This document shows, piece after piece, positions 34,348 through 46,466 of a DNA stretch of 64,000 nucleotides. The stretch comes from Clavibacter tessellarius (GTDB lineage Bacteria > Actinomycetota > Actinomycetes > Actinomycetales > Microbacteriaceae). The translations under genes were made by a program, and so were the position numbers. The stretch is taken from NCBI RefSeq assembly GCF_001618005.1, contig NZ_LQXA01000061.1:62001-126000 (forward strand). Direction: 5' to 3'. How positions within the stretch are numbered: position 1 is the first letter of the stretch; each line of letters opens with the position of its first letter. The notes beneath the pieces are model-generated. The model was not told the DNA's origin. It saw only the letters and a program-made list of their open reading frames with translations, and ran no database searches.

Positions 34348-34995
34348 TCAGCCCCGCTGCGCCTCGATGAAGCGCTCGACCGCCGGCAGCAGGTCGCTGT
34401 CGCCGCGCACGTGGTGACCGCTGATCCCCAGTCGGCGCGCGGACTCGACGTTGTCGATCCGGTCGTCGGCGAAGAAGGTGCGCGTGGCCGGCTGGCCGTA
34501 GGCCGCGAGCACCCCGCGGAACACGGCCGGATCGGGCTTCCGCGCGCCGTACCCGCTCGAGGTCCGCAGGTGCTCGACGCCGAACAGCGGCACGAGCTCG
34601 GGCGCGAGGGTCGGCAGGTGCCGGGCGGCGAGGGCGTTGTTGTTCGTGAGCAGCGTGATCCGGCCCGCCTCCCTCGCCCGTGCCACGGCCTCGAGCGCGG
34701 ACGGCCGCACCGTCATGGAGGCGCGACGCCGACGCACCCACTCGTCCTCGTCCATCTCCACGCCCACCGCCGTGCAGAACGCGTCGAGGTAGGCGTCGGC
34801 GTCGATGCGCCCCGCCTCGGCCGCCCACTCGCCGTCGTCGTTGTACCAGCGACGGCGGAGCTCGGCGATGTCGTGCCCCGTGGCCGCCGTGATCCGGTCC
34901 GCCGGCCCCCGCCAGTCGTGGTCGTAGAGCACGTCGTCCATGTCGAACACGAACAGGAGCCCGGCGGCGGGCGAGGGGGAGGGCGCGGAGGTCAT
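34348..34995 (-). CDS. HAD family hydrolase
   Basis: 215 residues. Motif I is VFDMDDVLYD (Asp nucleophile plus acid two residues later), motif II the Thr in LLTNNNA, motif III Lys in GYGARKPDPAVFRGVL, and motif IV FADDRIDNVESA. It has a helical cap between I and II (C1 type). Members are small-molecule phosphatases or haloacid dehalogenases; the substrate is unknown. The ATG at 34995 lies 7 nt after a -10-like CATACT, so it is probably leaderless. Confidence 0.88.
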   Translation of the reverse strand: MTSAPSPSPAAGLLFVFDMDDVLYDHDWRGPADRITAATGHDIAELRRRWYNDDGEWAAEAGRIDADAYLDAFCTAVGVEMDEDEWVRRRRASMTVRPSALEAVARAREAGRITLLTNNNALAARHLPTLAPELVPLFGVEHLRTSSGYGARKPDPAVFRGVLAAYGQPATRTFFADDRIDNVESARRLGISGHHVRGDSDLLPAVERFIEAQRG

Positions 34996-35002
34996 CCGCC
35001 CC

Positions 35003-35008
35003 AGTATG
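35003..35008 (-). promoter_or_regulatory. -10 element of the HAD gene
   Basis: CATACT on the minus strand ends 7 nt before ATG 34995. Confidence 0.5.
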
Positions 35009-35122
35009 CGGCCGGCCCGGTCGCGCGCATCCTCCCGGATGCTCGGCGCCGCCTCGCGGACCCGCGTGCGGCGGGTGCCGCCACGCGGATCCTCCGCTCA
35101 GGGCCGCGGGCGTGCGCTCGGC

Positions 35123-35128
35123 TACGAT
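35123..35128 (+). promoter_or_regulatory. -10 element of tsaC
   Basis: TACGAT ends 10 nt before ATG 35139. It overlaps an earlier in-frame ATG (35127), which is therefore unlikely to be in the mRNA. Confidence 0.5.
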
Positions 35129-35138
35129 GAGCGACGAC

Positions 35139-36056
35139 ATGGCGCGCATCTACGACTGCTCAGTCGACACCGACCTCCTCACCGGCACGAGACTCGCCCG
35201 ACAGGCGGTGGGCCGCGGCGAGGTGGTCGTCATCCCCACGGACACGGTCTACGGCATCGCCGCCGACGCCTTCAACCCGGACGCCGTCCAGCGCCTCCTC
35301 GACGCGAAGGGCCGCGGCCGCGACGCCCCGCCGCCCGTGCTCATCCCCGGGCAGTCCACGCTCGACGCCCTCGCCGACTTCGTCCCCGACGTCGTCCGCC
35401 GACTGGTGGACGAGTTCTGGCCCGGCGGCCTCACGGTGATCCTCGTCGCGCAGCCCTCCCTGGTCTGGGACCTCGGCGAGACCCGCGGCACGGTCGCGCT
35501 CCGCATGCCCGCGAACCCGGTCGCGCTCGAGCTCCTCGCGGAGACGGGCCCGCTCGCGGTCTCGTCCGCCAACCGCACGGGCCGGCCCGCCGCGGCGACG
35601 GCCCAGGAGGCCGTCGACCAGCTCGGCGAGAGCGTTGAGGTCTTCCTCGACGGCGGCGCCGCCGGGGGAGCGGCCTCGACCATCGTCGACGCGTCGCGCG
35701 TCACCGAGGCCGGCGGCCGCGTCCGCATCGTCCGCGAGGGCGCCGTCACGCGCGCGCAGATCCAGCAGCTCATCGGCGACGAGCTCGAGCCCGTCGTGGC
35801 TGCGCCGAGCGAGCCGGCCGACGATGCCGTCGACGCGGACGTCGCCGCCTCGGGCGAGGAGCCGGCCGCCGCCGATGCCGCCCCCGTGGCCGCCGCTCCC
35901 GCCGCGGTCCCCGACGAGCCCGAGGCCCCGCGCGGCATCGCGAGCGGCGCCGAGCGCGACGCGCCGTCGGCGTCCCAGCCGTCGGCGTCCCAGCCGTCGG
36001 CGTCCCAGCCCTCCGCGTCCCAGCCCTCCGCGGATCCGCCCGCGCACCCCCGGTGA
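35139..36056 (+). CDS. tsaC: L-threonylcarbamoyladenylate synthase with repetitive C-terminal tail
   Basis: 305 residues. Residues 1-210 form the YrdC/Sua5 domain: VVVIPTDTVYGIAADAF, RGRDAPPPVLIPG, FWPGGLTVIL, VALRMPANPVAL and PLAVSSANRTGRPA. It makes threonylcarbamoyl-AMP for t6A modification of tRNA from threonine, bicarbonate and ATP. About 95 further residues are Ala/Pro/Glu-rich and end in tandem PSASQ units, not a Sua5 regulatory domain. The start MARIYD is preferred by the -10 position. It overlaps the next gene by 4 nt. Confidence 0.93.
   Translation: MARIYDCSVDTDLLTGTRLARQAVGRGEVVVIPTDTVYGIAADAFNPDAVQRLLDAKGRGRDAPPPVLIPGQSTLDALADFVPDVVRRLVDEFWPGGLTVILVAQPSLVWDLGETRGTVALRMPANPVALELLAETGPLAVSSANRTGRPAAATAQEAVDQLGESVEVFLDGGAAGGAASTIVDASRVTEAGGRVRIVREGAVTRAQIQQLIGDELEPVVAAPSEPADDAVDADVAASGEEPAAADAAPVAAAPAAVPDEPEAPRGIASGAERDAPSASQPSASQPSASQPSASQPSADPPAHPR
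35963..36031 (+). repeat. 15-bp tandem repeat in tsaC
   Basis: Four full units of CC(G/C)TC(G/C)GCGTCCCAG (starting 35963, 35978, 35993, 36008) and a partial fifth encode PSASQ each time. The period is a multiple of three, so copy-number change keeps the frame. Confidence 0.85.
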
Positions 36057-37372
36057 CCTACTACGCCGCCATGGCGGTCGTCTCGGCGGTCATCACGCTC
36101 GTGCTCTCGATGGTCGTGATGAAGCTCGGCTACCGCTACCGGCTCTACCCGGCGATCCGCGACCGTGACGTGCACACCCGCCCGACGCCCCGGCTCGGCG
36201 GCGTCGCTATGTTCGCGGGCATCCTCGTCGCGTTCGCCGTGGCGTCGCAGGTGAGCTGGTTCGGCCTCGTATTCGACCGGCCCGGGCCGGTGATCGCCAT
36301 CCTCGGCGCCGCCCTCATGATCGTGGTCATCGGCGTTCTCGACGACATCTACGACCTCGACTGGATGATCAAGCTCGCCGGCCAGATCCTCGCCGCCGGC
36401 CTCCTCGCCTGGCAGGGTGTCGCCATCTCCTCGCTGCCCATCGGCGGCCTCACGGTCGGCTCCTCGCAGATGTCGATCATGCTGACGATCTTCGCGATCG
36501 TGCTCGTGATGAACGCCGTCAACTTCATCGACGGCCTCGACGGCCTCGTCGCCGGGGTCGCCATCATCGCCAACGGCGCCTTCTTCCTGTACAGCTTCCT
36601 GCTGTCGGACACCGCCACCGGCCAGACCGAGCGCTTCAACCTCGCGTCGCTCATCAGCGCGATCCTCATCGGCGCGTGCCTCGGCTTCCTCCCGTTCAAC
36701 TGGCACCCGGCGAAGCTCTTCATGGGCGACGCGGGCGCGCTGCTCGTGGGCCTCCTCATGGCCACGAGCGCCATCGCCGTCACGGGCGAGATCGACCCGA
36801 ACCCGGAGACCTTCGGCCGCTCGCAGCTGCTGCCCGCGTTCCTCCCGATCCTGCTGCCGTTCGCGATCCTCATCGTGCCGCTGCTCGACTTCGCCCTCGC
36901 GGTCTTCCGTCGGCTCCGGGCCGGCAAGTCGCCGTTCAGCGCCGACCGCAAGCACCTCCACCACCGTCTGCTCGACATGGGCCACTCGCGCCTGCACGCG
37001 ACGCTGATCTTCTACGCGTGGACGGGCGTCGTCTCGGCCGGCTGCCTGCTGATGTTCGTCGTGCAGCCCTACGCCTGGGGCGTGGGCTTCATCGTCGTGG
37101 GCATGATCGCCTGCGCCGTGGTCACGCTCGCCCCGCTCAGCCGTCGCAAGCGCCTCGAGGCCGCCGCCCAGCTCGTCCCCGCGGACGCCGACTCCGACGA
37201 CGCGGCGCACTACGACCCGCTCGACGAGGCCGCCGGCGACCGTCCGCTCGCGCGCCTCTCGGAGTCCGAGCTCGAGGCCGTCGAGCTCGAGCACGCCGAG
37301 CTCGCGCACGGCACCCCGCCGACCCGACCCACCGACCTCCCGCACGCGGGGGACCACAAGGAGACCGCATGA
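36053..37372 (+). CDS. Polyprenyl-phosphate N-acetylglucosamine-1-phosphate transferase family (MraY/WecA) protein
   Basis: 439 residues with 10-11 predicted membrane segments. Signature motifs: RDVHTRPTPRLGGVAMF, the GVLDDIYDLDWMIKL Asp pair, NAVNFIDGLDGLVAG and LFMGDAGALLVG, plus the His-rich loop ADRKHLHHRLLDMGHS. These enzymes attach a sugar-1-phosphate to undecaprenyl or decaprenyl phosphate at the cytoplasmic face. Position between tsaC and atp matches WecA-like actinobacterial genes rather than mraY of the dcw cluster. The last ~70 residues are an acidic cytoplasmic tail. GTGA overlap with tsaC. Confidence 0.92.
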   Translation: MTYYAAMAVVSAVITLVLSMVVMKLGYRYRLYPAIRDRDVHTRPTPRLGGVAMFAGILVAFAVASQVSWFGLVFDRPGPVIAILGAALMIVVIGVLDDIYDLDWMIKLAGQILAAGLLAWQGVAISSLPIGGLTVGSSQMSIMLTIFAIVLVMNAVNFIDGLDGLVAGVAIIANGAFFLYSFLLSDTATGQTERFNLASLISAILIGACLGFLPFNWHPAKLFMGDAGALLVGLLMATSAIAVTGEIDPNPETFGRSQLLPAFLPILLPFAILIVPLLDFALAVFRRLRAGKSPFSADRKHLHHRLLDMGHSRLHATLIFYAWTGVVSAGCLLMFVVQPYAWGVGFIVVGMIACAVVTLAPLSRRKRLEAAAQLVPADADSDDAAHYDPLDEAAGDRPLARLSESELEAVELEHAELAHGTPPTRPTDLPHAGDHKETA

Positions 37373-37839
37373 CCGACGACACGAGCGTCCCCGGGACGAC
37401 CGGCCGCACGCCCGCGCAGGCCGTGTTCACCCGCATCCTGGTGGCGGGCGCCCTGCTCGCCCTCGCCATCGCCGTCGTCGGCGGCATCGTCGGCTTCGCG
37501 GTCGACGGCGGACGCGGCGTCGTCAGCGCCGTCATCGGCAGCGCCATGGCGCTGGTGTTCCTCGGGATCACCGCCGGCAGCATCCTCTTCGCCCAGCGCT
37601 TCCGGGCCTCGGAGAGCTACCCGCAGCTCTTCTTCGGCATCGTGCTGGGCGCCTGGGTCGTGAAGTTCGGCGTGTTCCTCGCCATCACGCTCACCCTCAA
37701 GGAGCAGCCCTGGATCAACCTCATGGTGCTCTTCGTGACCATCGTGGTGGGCGTCGTCGGCGCCCTCGTGATGGACGTCGTGGTCATCAGCCGGGCCCGC
37801 ATGCCCTACGTCAGCGACGCGCAGCCGCCCCGCAGCTGA
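37369..37839 (+). CDS. Small membrane protein preceding atpB (AtpI-like)
   Basis: 156 residues with four predicted membrane segments (about 20-45, 52-72, 84-103, 111-136) and a short charged loop RFRASESYPQ. It overlaps the upstream transferase by 4 nt (ATGA) and lies just before the ATP synthase genes, the place of AtpI-type proteins thought to help c-ring assembly or Mg2+ supply. Sequence similarity to AtpI is not strong enough to be sure. A promoter-containing gap of 183 nt separates it from atpB. Confidence 0.65.
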   Translation: MTDDTSVPGTTGRTPAQAVFTRILVAGALLALAIAVVGGIVGFAVDGGRGVVSAVIGSAMALVFLGITAGSILFAQRFRASESYPQLFFGIVLGAWVVKFGVFLAITLTLKEQPWINLMVLFVTIVVGVVGALVMDVVVISRARMPYVSDAQPPRS

Positions 37840-37899
37840 TCCGCACCCGGGTCCCCGAGTCGCGTGCGACGCGATTAGTCAGGGCACCCTCATTGTTGG

Positions 37900-38022
37900 T
37901 AGTCTCTCTCCAGACGATTCCCGTCGGGCCGTGCCCAGAACCACCTCACGCCGGCGTCTTCTCACCCCATCCGTTCGTCGCCGCGAGAGCTCGCGCTCCA
38001 CGCCCCGAAACAGGAGATAGCG
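37900..38022 (+). promoter_or_regulatory. atp operon promoter and leader
   Basis: TAGTCT (37900-37905) is the best -10 candidate; no clear -35 is visible at the usual distance. About 110 nt of leader follow, ending in CAGGAGATAGCG directly before the atpB start, with AGGAG as ribosome-binding site. The GC content here is lower than around it. Confidence 0.45.
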
Positions 38023-39698
<1,676 letters not shown>

Positions 39699-39699
<1 letters not shown>

Positions 39700-40490
39700 T
39701 GGGCAGTGCATCGCGCGCATCGCTGGAGTCGGCCCGTCGCGTCCTCGTGGGGCTCGGGGGCGTCGACCTGTCGACGGCCGGCCAGCTCCTCGGAGCCGGT
39801 CGCGCCATCGGCGGATCCACGCACCTGCTCTCCGCGCTGGCCGACACCGGCATCGCGCCGGAGGTCAAGCACGCCATCGTGGACCGGGTCTTCGGCCCCA
39901 CCGTCCACGAGCCGGCGCTGCGCGTCCTCCGCGCGGTCGTCGACGGCCGCTGGTCGTCGAACGACGAGCTGCTGGCGGGCATCGAGGAGCTCGGCATCCG
40001 CGCCGTGGCGATCTCGGCGCCCGAGGGCACGCCCATCGAGGCGGAGCTGTTCACCTTCGGCCGCGCCGTCTCCACCGACGACGGGCTGGAGCTGGCGCTC
40101 GGCGACAAGCTCGGCGACGCCCGGGCCAAGTCGACGCTCGTCCACCGTCTCCTCGACGGCCGGGCATCGGAGCAGACGGTCGTGATCGTCGAGCAGCTCG
40201 TGCAGCAGCCCCGCGGCCGCCGCATGGGCGAGCTCATCCGTCACGCCGCCGCCCTCGTGGCCGACCAGGCGGGCCTCACCATCGCGACGGTCAGCGTCGC
40301 CTCGCCCCTGTCGCCCGAGCAGTCGGAGCGCCTGGCGCAGGCCCTCAGCCGCCGCTACTCGCGGCGGGTGGAGCTGAACGAGGTCGTGGACCGCGACCTC
40401 GTCGGCGGCCTCCGCGTGCAGATCGGCGACGACGTCATCGACGGCAGCGTCGCCACCAGGATCAACGATTTGAGACTCCAGTTCGCCTGA
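39699..40490 (+). CDS. atpH: ATP synthase subunit delta
   Basis: 263 residues, longer than the ~180 of E. coli delta, as is common in actinobacteria. The C-terminal OSCP-type signature is clear: [19 protein letters not shown], then [28 protein letters not shown]. It links the peripheral stalk to the top of F1. The ATG overlaps atpF. No mycobacterial-style b-delta fusion is seen: b and delta are separate genes here. Confidence 0.95.
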
Positions 40491-40545
40491 CCGGCGGGCG
40501 TCACCTCGGGAGCCGTCCGCTCTCGTGAATGCAAAGGGAAAGAAG

Positions 40546-42183
40546 ATGGCAGAACTTTCGATCAGCCCCGACGAGATCCGGGACGCGCTCAAGGACTTCG
40601 TGCAGTCCTACGAGCCCGGCAAGGCCTCGACCGAAGAGGTCGGCTACGTGCTCGACGCGGGCGACGGAATCGCCCACGTGCAGGGCCTGCCCGGCGTCAT
40701 GGCCAACGAGCTCATCACGTTCGCCGACGGGACCCTGGGCCTCGCCCAGAACCTCGAGGAGAGCGAGATCGGCGTCATCGTGCTCGGCGAGTTCGCCGGC
40801 ATCGAGGAGGGCATGGAGGTGCGCCGCACCGGCGAGGTGCTCTCCGTCCCCGTCGGCGACGGCTACCTCGGCCGCGTCGTCGACCCGCTCGGCAAGCCCA
40901 TCGACGGCCAGGGCGAGATCGCGACCGAGGGCCGCCGCGCCCTCGAGCTCCAGGCACCCGGCGTCATGCAGCGCAAGAGCGTGCACGAGCCCATGCAGAC
41001 CGGCATCAAGGCCATCGACGCCATGATCCCGATCGGCCGCGGCCAGCGCCAGCTCATCATCGGCGACCGCCAGACCGGCAAGACGGCCATCGCGATCGAC
41101 ACGATCATCAACCAGAAGGCCAACTGGGAGTCCGGCGACACGAACAAGCAGGTGCGCTGCATCTACGTCGCCATCGGCCAGAAGGGCTCGACCATCGCCT
41201 CGGTGAAGGGCGCCCTCGAGGAGGCCGGCGCCATGGAGTACACGACCATCGTCGCGTCCCCCGCGTCCGACCCCGCCGGCTTCAAGTACCTCGCGCCCTA
41301 CACGGGCTCGGCCATCGGCCAGCACTGGATGTACGGCGGCAAGCACGTCCTCATCATCTTCGACGACCTGTCCAAGCAGGCCGAGGCCTACCGCGCCGTC
41401 TCCCTCCTCCTGCGCCGTCCGCCGGGACGCGAGGCGTACCCCGGCGACGTGTTCTACCTGCACTCCCGCCTGCTCGAGCGCTGCGCCAAGCTCTCGGACG
41501 AGCTGGGCGCCGGATCGATGACGGGCCTGCCCATCATCGAGACGAAGGCCAACGACGTCTCGGCGTACATCCCCACCAACGTGATCTCGATCACCGACGG
41601 CCAGATCTTCCTGCAGTCCGACCTCTTCAACGCCAACCAGCGTCCCGCGGTCGACGTCGGCATCTCGGTCTCGCGCGTCGGCGGCGACGCCCAGGTGAAG
41701 AGCATCAAGAAGGTCTCCGGCACGCTCAAGCTCGAGCTCGCGCAGTACCGCTCCCTCGAGGCGTTCGCGATCTTCGCGTCCGACCTCGATGCGGCCAGCC
41801 GTCGTCAGCTCGCCCGCGGCGCGCGCCTCACCGAGCTGCTCAAGCAGCCCCAGTACTCGCCGTTCCCCATCGAGGAGCAGGTCGTTTCGATCTGGGCGGG
41901 CACGAAGGGCAAGCTCGACGAGGTCCCCGTCGAGGACATCCTCCGCTTCGAGCGCGAGCTGCTCGACCACCTCCACCGCAACACGGAGGTGCTGTCGCAG
42001 CTCAAGGAGAAGAACGTCCTCACCGACGACATCGTCGACGCGATGGACAAGGCCGTGGACGCGTTCAAGCTCGAGTTCCAGACGGGCGAGGGCAAGCCGC
42101 TCGCCTCCGTGGGATCCGAGAAGTTCGAGCCCGCCAAGGCCGAGGACGTCAACCAGGAGCAGATCGTCAAGGGCAAGCGCTGA
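40546..42183 (+). CDS. atpA: ATP synthase subunit alpha
   Basis: 545 residues. ATG 40546 has AAGGGA at 7 nt; the in-frame GTG at 40525 would place this site inside the gene. Walker A GDRQTGKT near 172-179, Walker B region [13 protein letters not shown], and the arginine-finger region (ISVSRVGG) are present. It is the non-catalytic nucleotide-binding subunit of F1. The C-terminal ~30 residues after position 510 are an extra charged tail ([21 protein letters not shown]...), as in other actinobacteria. Confidence 0.98.
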   Translation: MAELSISPDEIRDALKDFVQSYEPGKASTEEVGYVLDAGDGIAHVQGLPGVMANELITFADGTLGLAQNLEESEIGVIVLGEFAGIEEGMEVRRTGEVLSVPVGDGYLGRVVDPLGKPIDGQGEIATEGRRALELQAPGVMQRKSVHEPMQTGIKAIDAMIPIGRGQRQLIIGDRQTGKTAIAIDTIINQKANWESGDTNKQVRCIYVAIGQKGSTIASVKGALEEAGAMEYTTIVASPASDPAGFKYLAPYTGSAIGQHWMYGGKHVLIIFDDLSKQAEAYRAVSLLLRRPPGREAYPGDVFYLHSRLLERCAKLSDELGAGSMTGLPIIETKANDVSAYIPTNVISITDGQIFLQSDLFNANQRPAVDVGISVSRVGGDAQVKSIKKVSGTLKLELAQYRSLEAFAIFASDLDAASRRQLARGARLTELLKQPQYSPFPIEEQVVSIWAGTKGKLDEVPVEDILRFERELLDHLHRNTEVLSQLKEKNVLTDDIVDAMDKAVDAFKLEFQTGEGKPLASVGSEKFEPAKAEDVNQEQIVKGKR

Positions 42184-42232
42184 CGCGCTCGCCCCACCGA
42201 TCCGCCACCGACCGAGACCGATAGGGAGACTC

Positions 42233-43132
42233 ATGGGAGCGCAACTCCGGGTCTACACGCAGAAGATCAAGTCCGCGCAGACGACGAAGAAGATCACCCG
42301 CGCGATGGAGCTGATCTCCGCGTCGCGCATCCAGAAGGCGCAGCAGCGGATGGCGGCGTCCGCGCCGTACTCCCGCGCCGTCACGCGCGCGGTCTCGGCG
42401 GTGGCGACGTTCTCCAACGTCGACCACATCCTCACGACCGAGCCCGAGAAGGTGGAGCGGGCGGCGATCGTCATCTTCGCCTCCGACCGCGGCCTCGCCG
42501 GCGCGTTCAGCTCCAGCGTCCTGAAGGAGTCGGAGCAGCTCGCCGAGCTCCTCCGCTCGCAGGGCAAGGAGATCGTCTACTACCTCGTCGGCCGCAAGGC
42601 CGTGGGGTACTTCAAGTTCCGCAAGCGCTCCTCGGAGCGCATCTGGACCGGCAGCACGGAGAAGCCGGAGTTCGAGACCGCGAAGTCGATCGGCGACGCG
42701 CTCGTGGAGAAGTTCGTCACCGAGGCGTCGGCGGGCGGCGTGGATGAGATCCACATCGTCTTCAACCGCTTCGTGTCGATCGCCACGCAGAAGCCCGAGG
42801 TCGTGCGGCTCCTCCCGCTCGAGGTCGTCGAGGGGGTCGAGGCGCCCGAGAAGGGCACCGTCCTCCCGCTCTACGAGTTCGAGCCCGAGGTGGGCGACGT
42901 TCTCGACGCGCTGCTGCCCGTCTACATCGAGAGCCGCATCTTCAACGCCATGCTGCAGTCGGCCGCCTCCGAGCACGCCGCACGCCAGAAGGCCATGAAG
43001 TCGGCGAGCGACAACGCCGACAAGCTCGTGACCACCTACACCCGGCTGCGGAACAACGCGCGCCAGACCGAGATCACGCAGCAGATCTCCGAGATCGTCG
43101 GCGGCGCGGACGCGCTCGCCTCCAGCAAGTAA
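42233..43132 (+). CDS. atpG: ATP synthase subunit gamma
   Basis: 299 residues. The N-terminal helix [32 protein letters not shown] and the C-terminal helix [35 protein letters not shown] form the rotating coiled coil; the Rossmann-like middle holds [17 protein letters not shown] 42233 has AGGGAG upstream. It is the central shaft between the c-ring and alpha3beta3. Confidence 0.97.
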   Translation: MGAQLRVYTQKIKSAQTTKKITRAMELISASRIQKAQQRMAASAPYSRAVTRAVSAVATFSNVDHILTTEPEKVERAAIVIFASDRGLAGAFSSSVLKESEQLAELLRSQGKEIVYYLVGRKAVGYFKFRKRSSERIWTGSTEKPEFETAKSIGDALVEKFVTEASAGGVDEIHIVFNRFVSIATQKPEVVRLLPLEVVEGVEAPEKGTVLPLYEFEPEVGDVLDALLPVYIESRIFNAMLQSAASEHAARQKAMKSASDNADKLVTTYTRLRNNARQTEITQQISEIVGGADALASSK

Positions 43133-43153
43133 GACCTCACGCACCACGGATGA

Positions 43154-44629
<1,476 letters not shown>

Positions 44630-44630
44630 C

Positions 44631-44900
44631 ATGGCCCGCGCTGATCTCACGGTGACCGTGGTCTCCGCCGACCAGCAGGTCTGGTCGGGCCAGGCGTCCA
44701 TGGTCGTCGCGCGAACCAGCGAGGGCGAGATCGGCATCCTGGCCGGTCACGAGCCGCTCCTGGCGATCCTCGCGACCGGCAACGTCCGCATCACGCAGGA
44801 CGGCGGCGCCGTGATCACGGCCGACGCCGACGAGGGCTTCCTCTCGGTCGAGAACGACAACGTGACCGTGGTCGCGCGCAAGGCCGCTCTGGTCGCGTAG
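44631..44900 (+). CDS. atpC: ATP synthase subunit epsilon
   Basis: 89 residues: only the N-terminal beta-sandwich (LTVTVVSADQQVWSGQASMVVARTSEGEIGILAGHEPLLA). The C-terminal helical hairpin that inhibits ATP hydrolysis in longer epsilon subunits is absent, so this complex probably lacks that regulatory arm, or uses it only minimally. The stop is followed at once by a CGTCA tandem array. Confidence 0.95.
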   Translation: MARADLTVTVVSADQQVWSGQASMVVARTSEGEIGILAGHEPLLAILATGNVRITQDGGAVITADADEGFLSVENDNVTVVARKAALVA

Positions 44901-44950
44901 CGTCACGTCACGTCACGTCACGTCACGTCACGTCACGTCACGTCACGTCG
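44901..44950 (+). repeat. CGTCA pentanucleotide tandem array after atpC
   Basis: Nine perfect copies of CGTCA (44901-44945) and one variant CGTCG begin on the base after the atpC stop codon. The array lies between the stop and the operon terminator, outside any gene. The unit contains half of the palindrome TGACGTCA. Confidence 0.97.
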
Positions 44951-44957
44951 CATCGTC

Positions 44958-44995
44958 CGAAGGCGGGCGGTCCCCTCGGGGGCCGTCCGCCTTCG
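44958..44995 (+). terminator. atp operon terminator
   Basis: CGAAGGCGGGCGG (44958-44970) pairs with CCGTCCGCCTTCG (44983-44995), a 13-bp stem with one G-T pair and a GC-rich loop. Followed by TGCGT, without a long T-run. Confidence 0.8.
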
Positions 44996-45037
44996 TGCGT
45001 CCGCCTGCCATCCGTCCCGTCCTGGAGGTCCCGTCCC

Positions 45038-45793
45038 GTGCTCGTCCTGCTGCCGCCGTCCGAGACCAAGCGCGACGGAGGGGATGCGGCCTCCCCGCTC
45101 GACCTCGACCGCCTGGCGTTCCCCGCGCTCACCGCCGAGCGCCGGACCGTGGTGCGGGCCGTGGCGGACCTCGCGCGGGATCCGGAGGCGGCGGCGCGTG
45201 CGCTGAAGCTCGGGCCGCGGCAGGCCGCCGAGGTGGAGCGGAACCGCGTCGTGGAGTCGTCCCCGACGATGCCCGCGCTCCTGCGCTACACGGGGGTGCT
45301 GTACGACCCGATCGGCGCCGCGGGCCTCGATGCGGAGCAGCTCGCCTTCGCCGGACGCCACGTCGCCGTGCACTCGGCGCTCTTCGGCCCGATCGCCGCC
45401 ACCGACCCCATCCCCGCCTACCGCCTGTCGCACGACAGCCGCCTGCCCGGCGTGCGGATGAAGGCGCACTGGGCGGCGTCCGTCCGCGCGGCCCTGGCCG
45501 AGGTGCCCGGGCTCGTGCTCGACCTCCGCAGCGAGGGCTACGCCGCGCTCGGCCCGCGTCCGGGCCACGCGGACTCCGCCGTCGTGCGGGTGGTCGCCCG
45601 CGGCGAGGACGGCACGACGCGCGCCCTCAACCACTTCAACAAGAAGGCCAAGGGCGAGCTCGTGCGCGCCCTCGTGCTCGGCGGGCGGGACCTCGGCTCG
45701 GTGGCCGAGCTCCTCGAGTGGGCAGGGGAGTCGGGCGTCGAGCTCGACCGCGGCGCCGACGGCGAGCTGGTGCTCGTAGCCGCCGCCCGCTGA
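45038..45793 (+). CDS. yaaA: YaaA/UPF0246 family peroxide-stress protein
   Basis: 251 residues. The family signatures are present: MLVLLPPSETK at the start, YTGVLYDPIGAAGL, SALFGPIAATDPIPAYRL, and NHFNKKAKGELVRALV near the end. E. coli YaaA lowers intracellular iron damage during peroxide stress and has a DNA-binding fold. GTG 45038 has GGAGGT 8 nt upstream. It is a single gene between the atp terminator and the convergent repair genes. Confidence 0.9.
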   Translation: MLVLLPPSETKRDGGDAASPLDLDRLAFPALTAERRTVVRAVADLARDPEAAARALKLGPRQAAEVERNRVVESSPTMPALLRYTGVLYDPIGAAGLDAEQLAFAGRHVAVHSALFGPIAATDPIPAYRLSHDSRLPGVRMKAHWAASVRAALAEVPGLVLDLRSEGYAALGPRPGHADSAVVRVVARGEDGTTRALNHFNKKAKGELVRALVLGGRDLGSVAELLEWAGESGVELDRGADGELVLVAAAR

Positions 45794-45872
45794 CGGTCGC
45801 TCGGATCCCGCACGGGGGGGGCGAGCCCCGAGCCCTGAGCGCCGTGGCTCGCGCTCGCGGGTGACGGCCGGA

Positions 45873-46466
45873 TCAGGCCGCCCGGTGGCAGCCGACGACG
45901 TGGTCGTCGACCAGGCCGGAGGACTGCATGAGCGCGTAGACGGTGGTCGGGCCCACGAACCGCAGGCCGAGCGCCTTGAGCTCCCGGCTCAGGGCGGTCG
46001 ACTCCGGGGTCACCGCCGGGATGTCGTCCGCGGTCGCGGGGCGCTCCCGCGTCGTCGGATCCGCGGCGTGCGCCCAGATCAGGCGGTCCAGCGCGCCGCC
46101 GCCGCGCTCGTCGACGAGCGTCCGGACGATCCGGGCGTTGCCGCGGGCGGCCAGGATCTTCGCGCGGTTGCGGATGATGCCGGCGTCGCCCATGAGCCGC
46201 TCGACGTCGTCGTCGTCCAGGGCGGCGACCGCGTCGACGTCGAAGCCGTGGAAGACCTCGCGGAAGCGCGGGCGCTTGCGGAGGATGGTGATCCAGGCCA
46301 GGCCGGCCTGGAAGCCCTCCAACGACAGCTTCTCGAACAGCGGGCGGTCGCCGTGCAGGGGCCGGCCCCACTCCTCGTCGTGGTACCTGCGGTACTCGGC
46401 GTCGCCCGCGGACCACGCGCAGCGGACGAAGCCGTCCTCGCCCGTGACCAGGGAGGCCCGGGTCAT
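45873..46466 (-). CDS. tag: DNA-3-methyladenine glycosylase I
   Basis: 197 residues. RCAWSAGDAEYRRYHDEEWGRPLHGDRPLFEKLSLEGFQAGLAW is the Tag signature, and the zinc-binding Cys/His pair at the end is visible in DDHVVGCHRA. It removes 3-methyladenine from alkylated DNA. The ATG overlaps the upstream ogt stop by 4 nt (ATGA), so both alkylation-repair genes form one operon. Confidence 0.95.
   Translation of the reverse strand: MTRASLVTGEDGFVRCAWSAGDAEYRRYHDEEWGRPLHGDRPLFEKLSLEGFQAGLAWITILRKRPRFREVFHGFDVDAVAALDDDDVERLMGDAGIIRNRAKILAARGNARIVRTLVDERGGGALDRLIWAHAADPTTRERPATADDIPAVTPESTALSRELKALGLRFVGPTTVYALMQSSGLVDDHVVGCHRAA

Noticed and set aside
35963-36031. 15-bp repeats as a CRISPR-like array
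   Set aside because: Direct tandem units inside a reading frame, with no unique spacers and no cas genes.
44901-44950. CGTCA array as a CRISPR or origin-type iteron
   Set aside because: Five-base units without spacers and not near replication genes; it is a simple tandem repeat.
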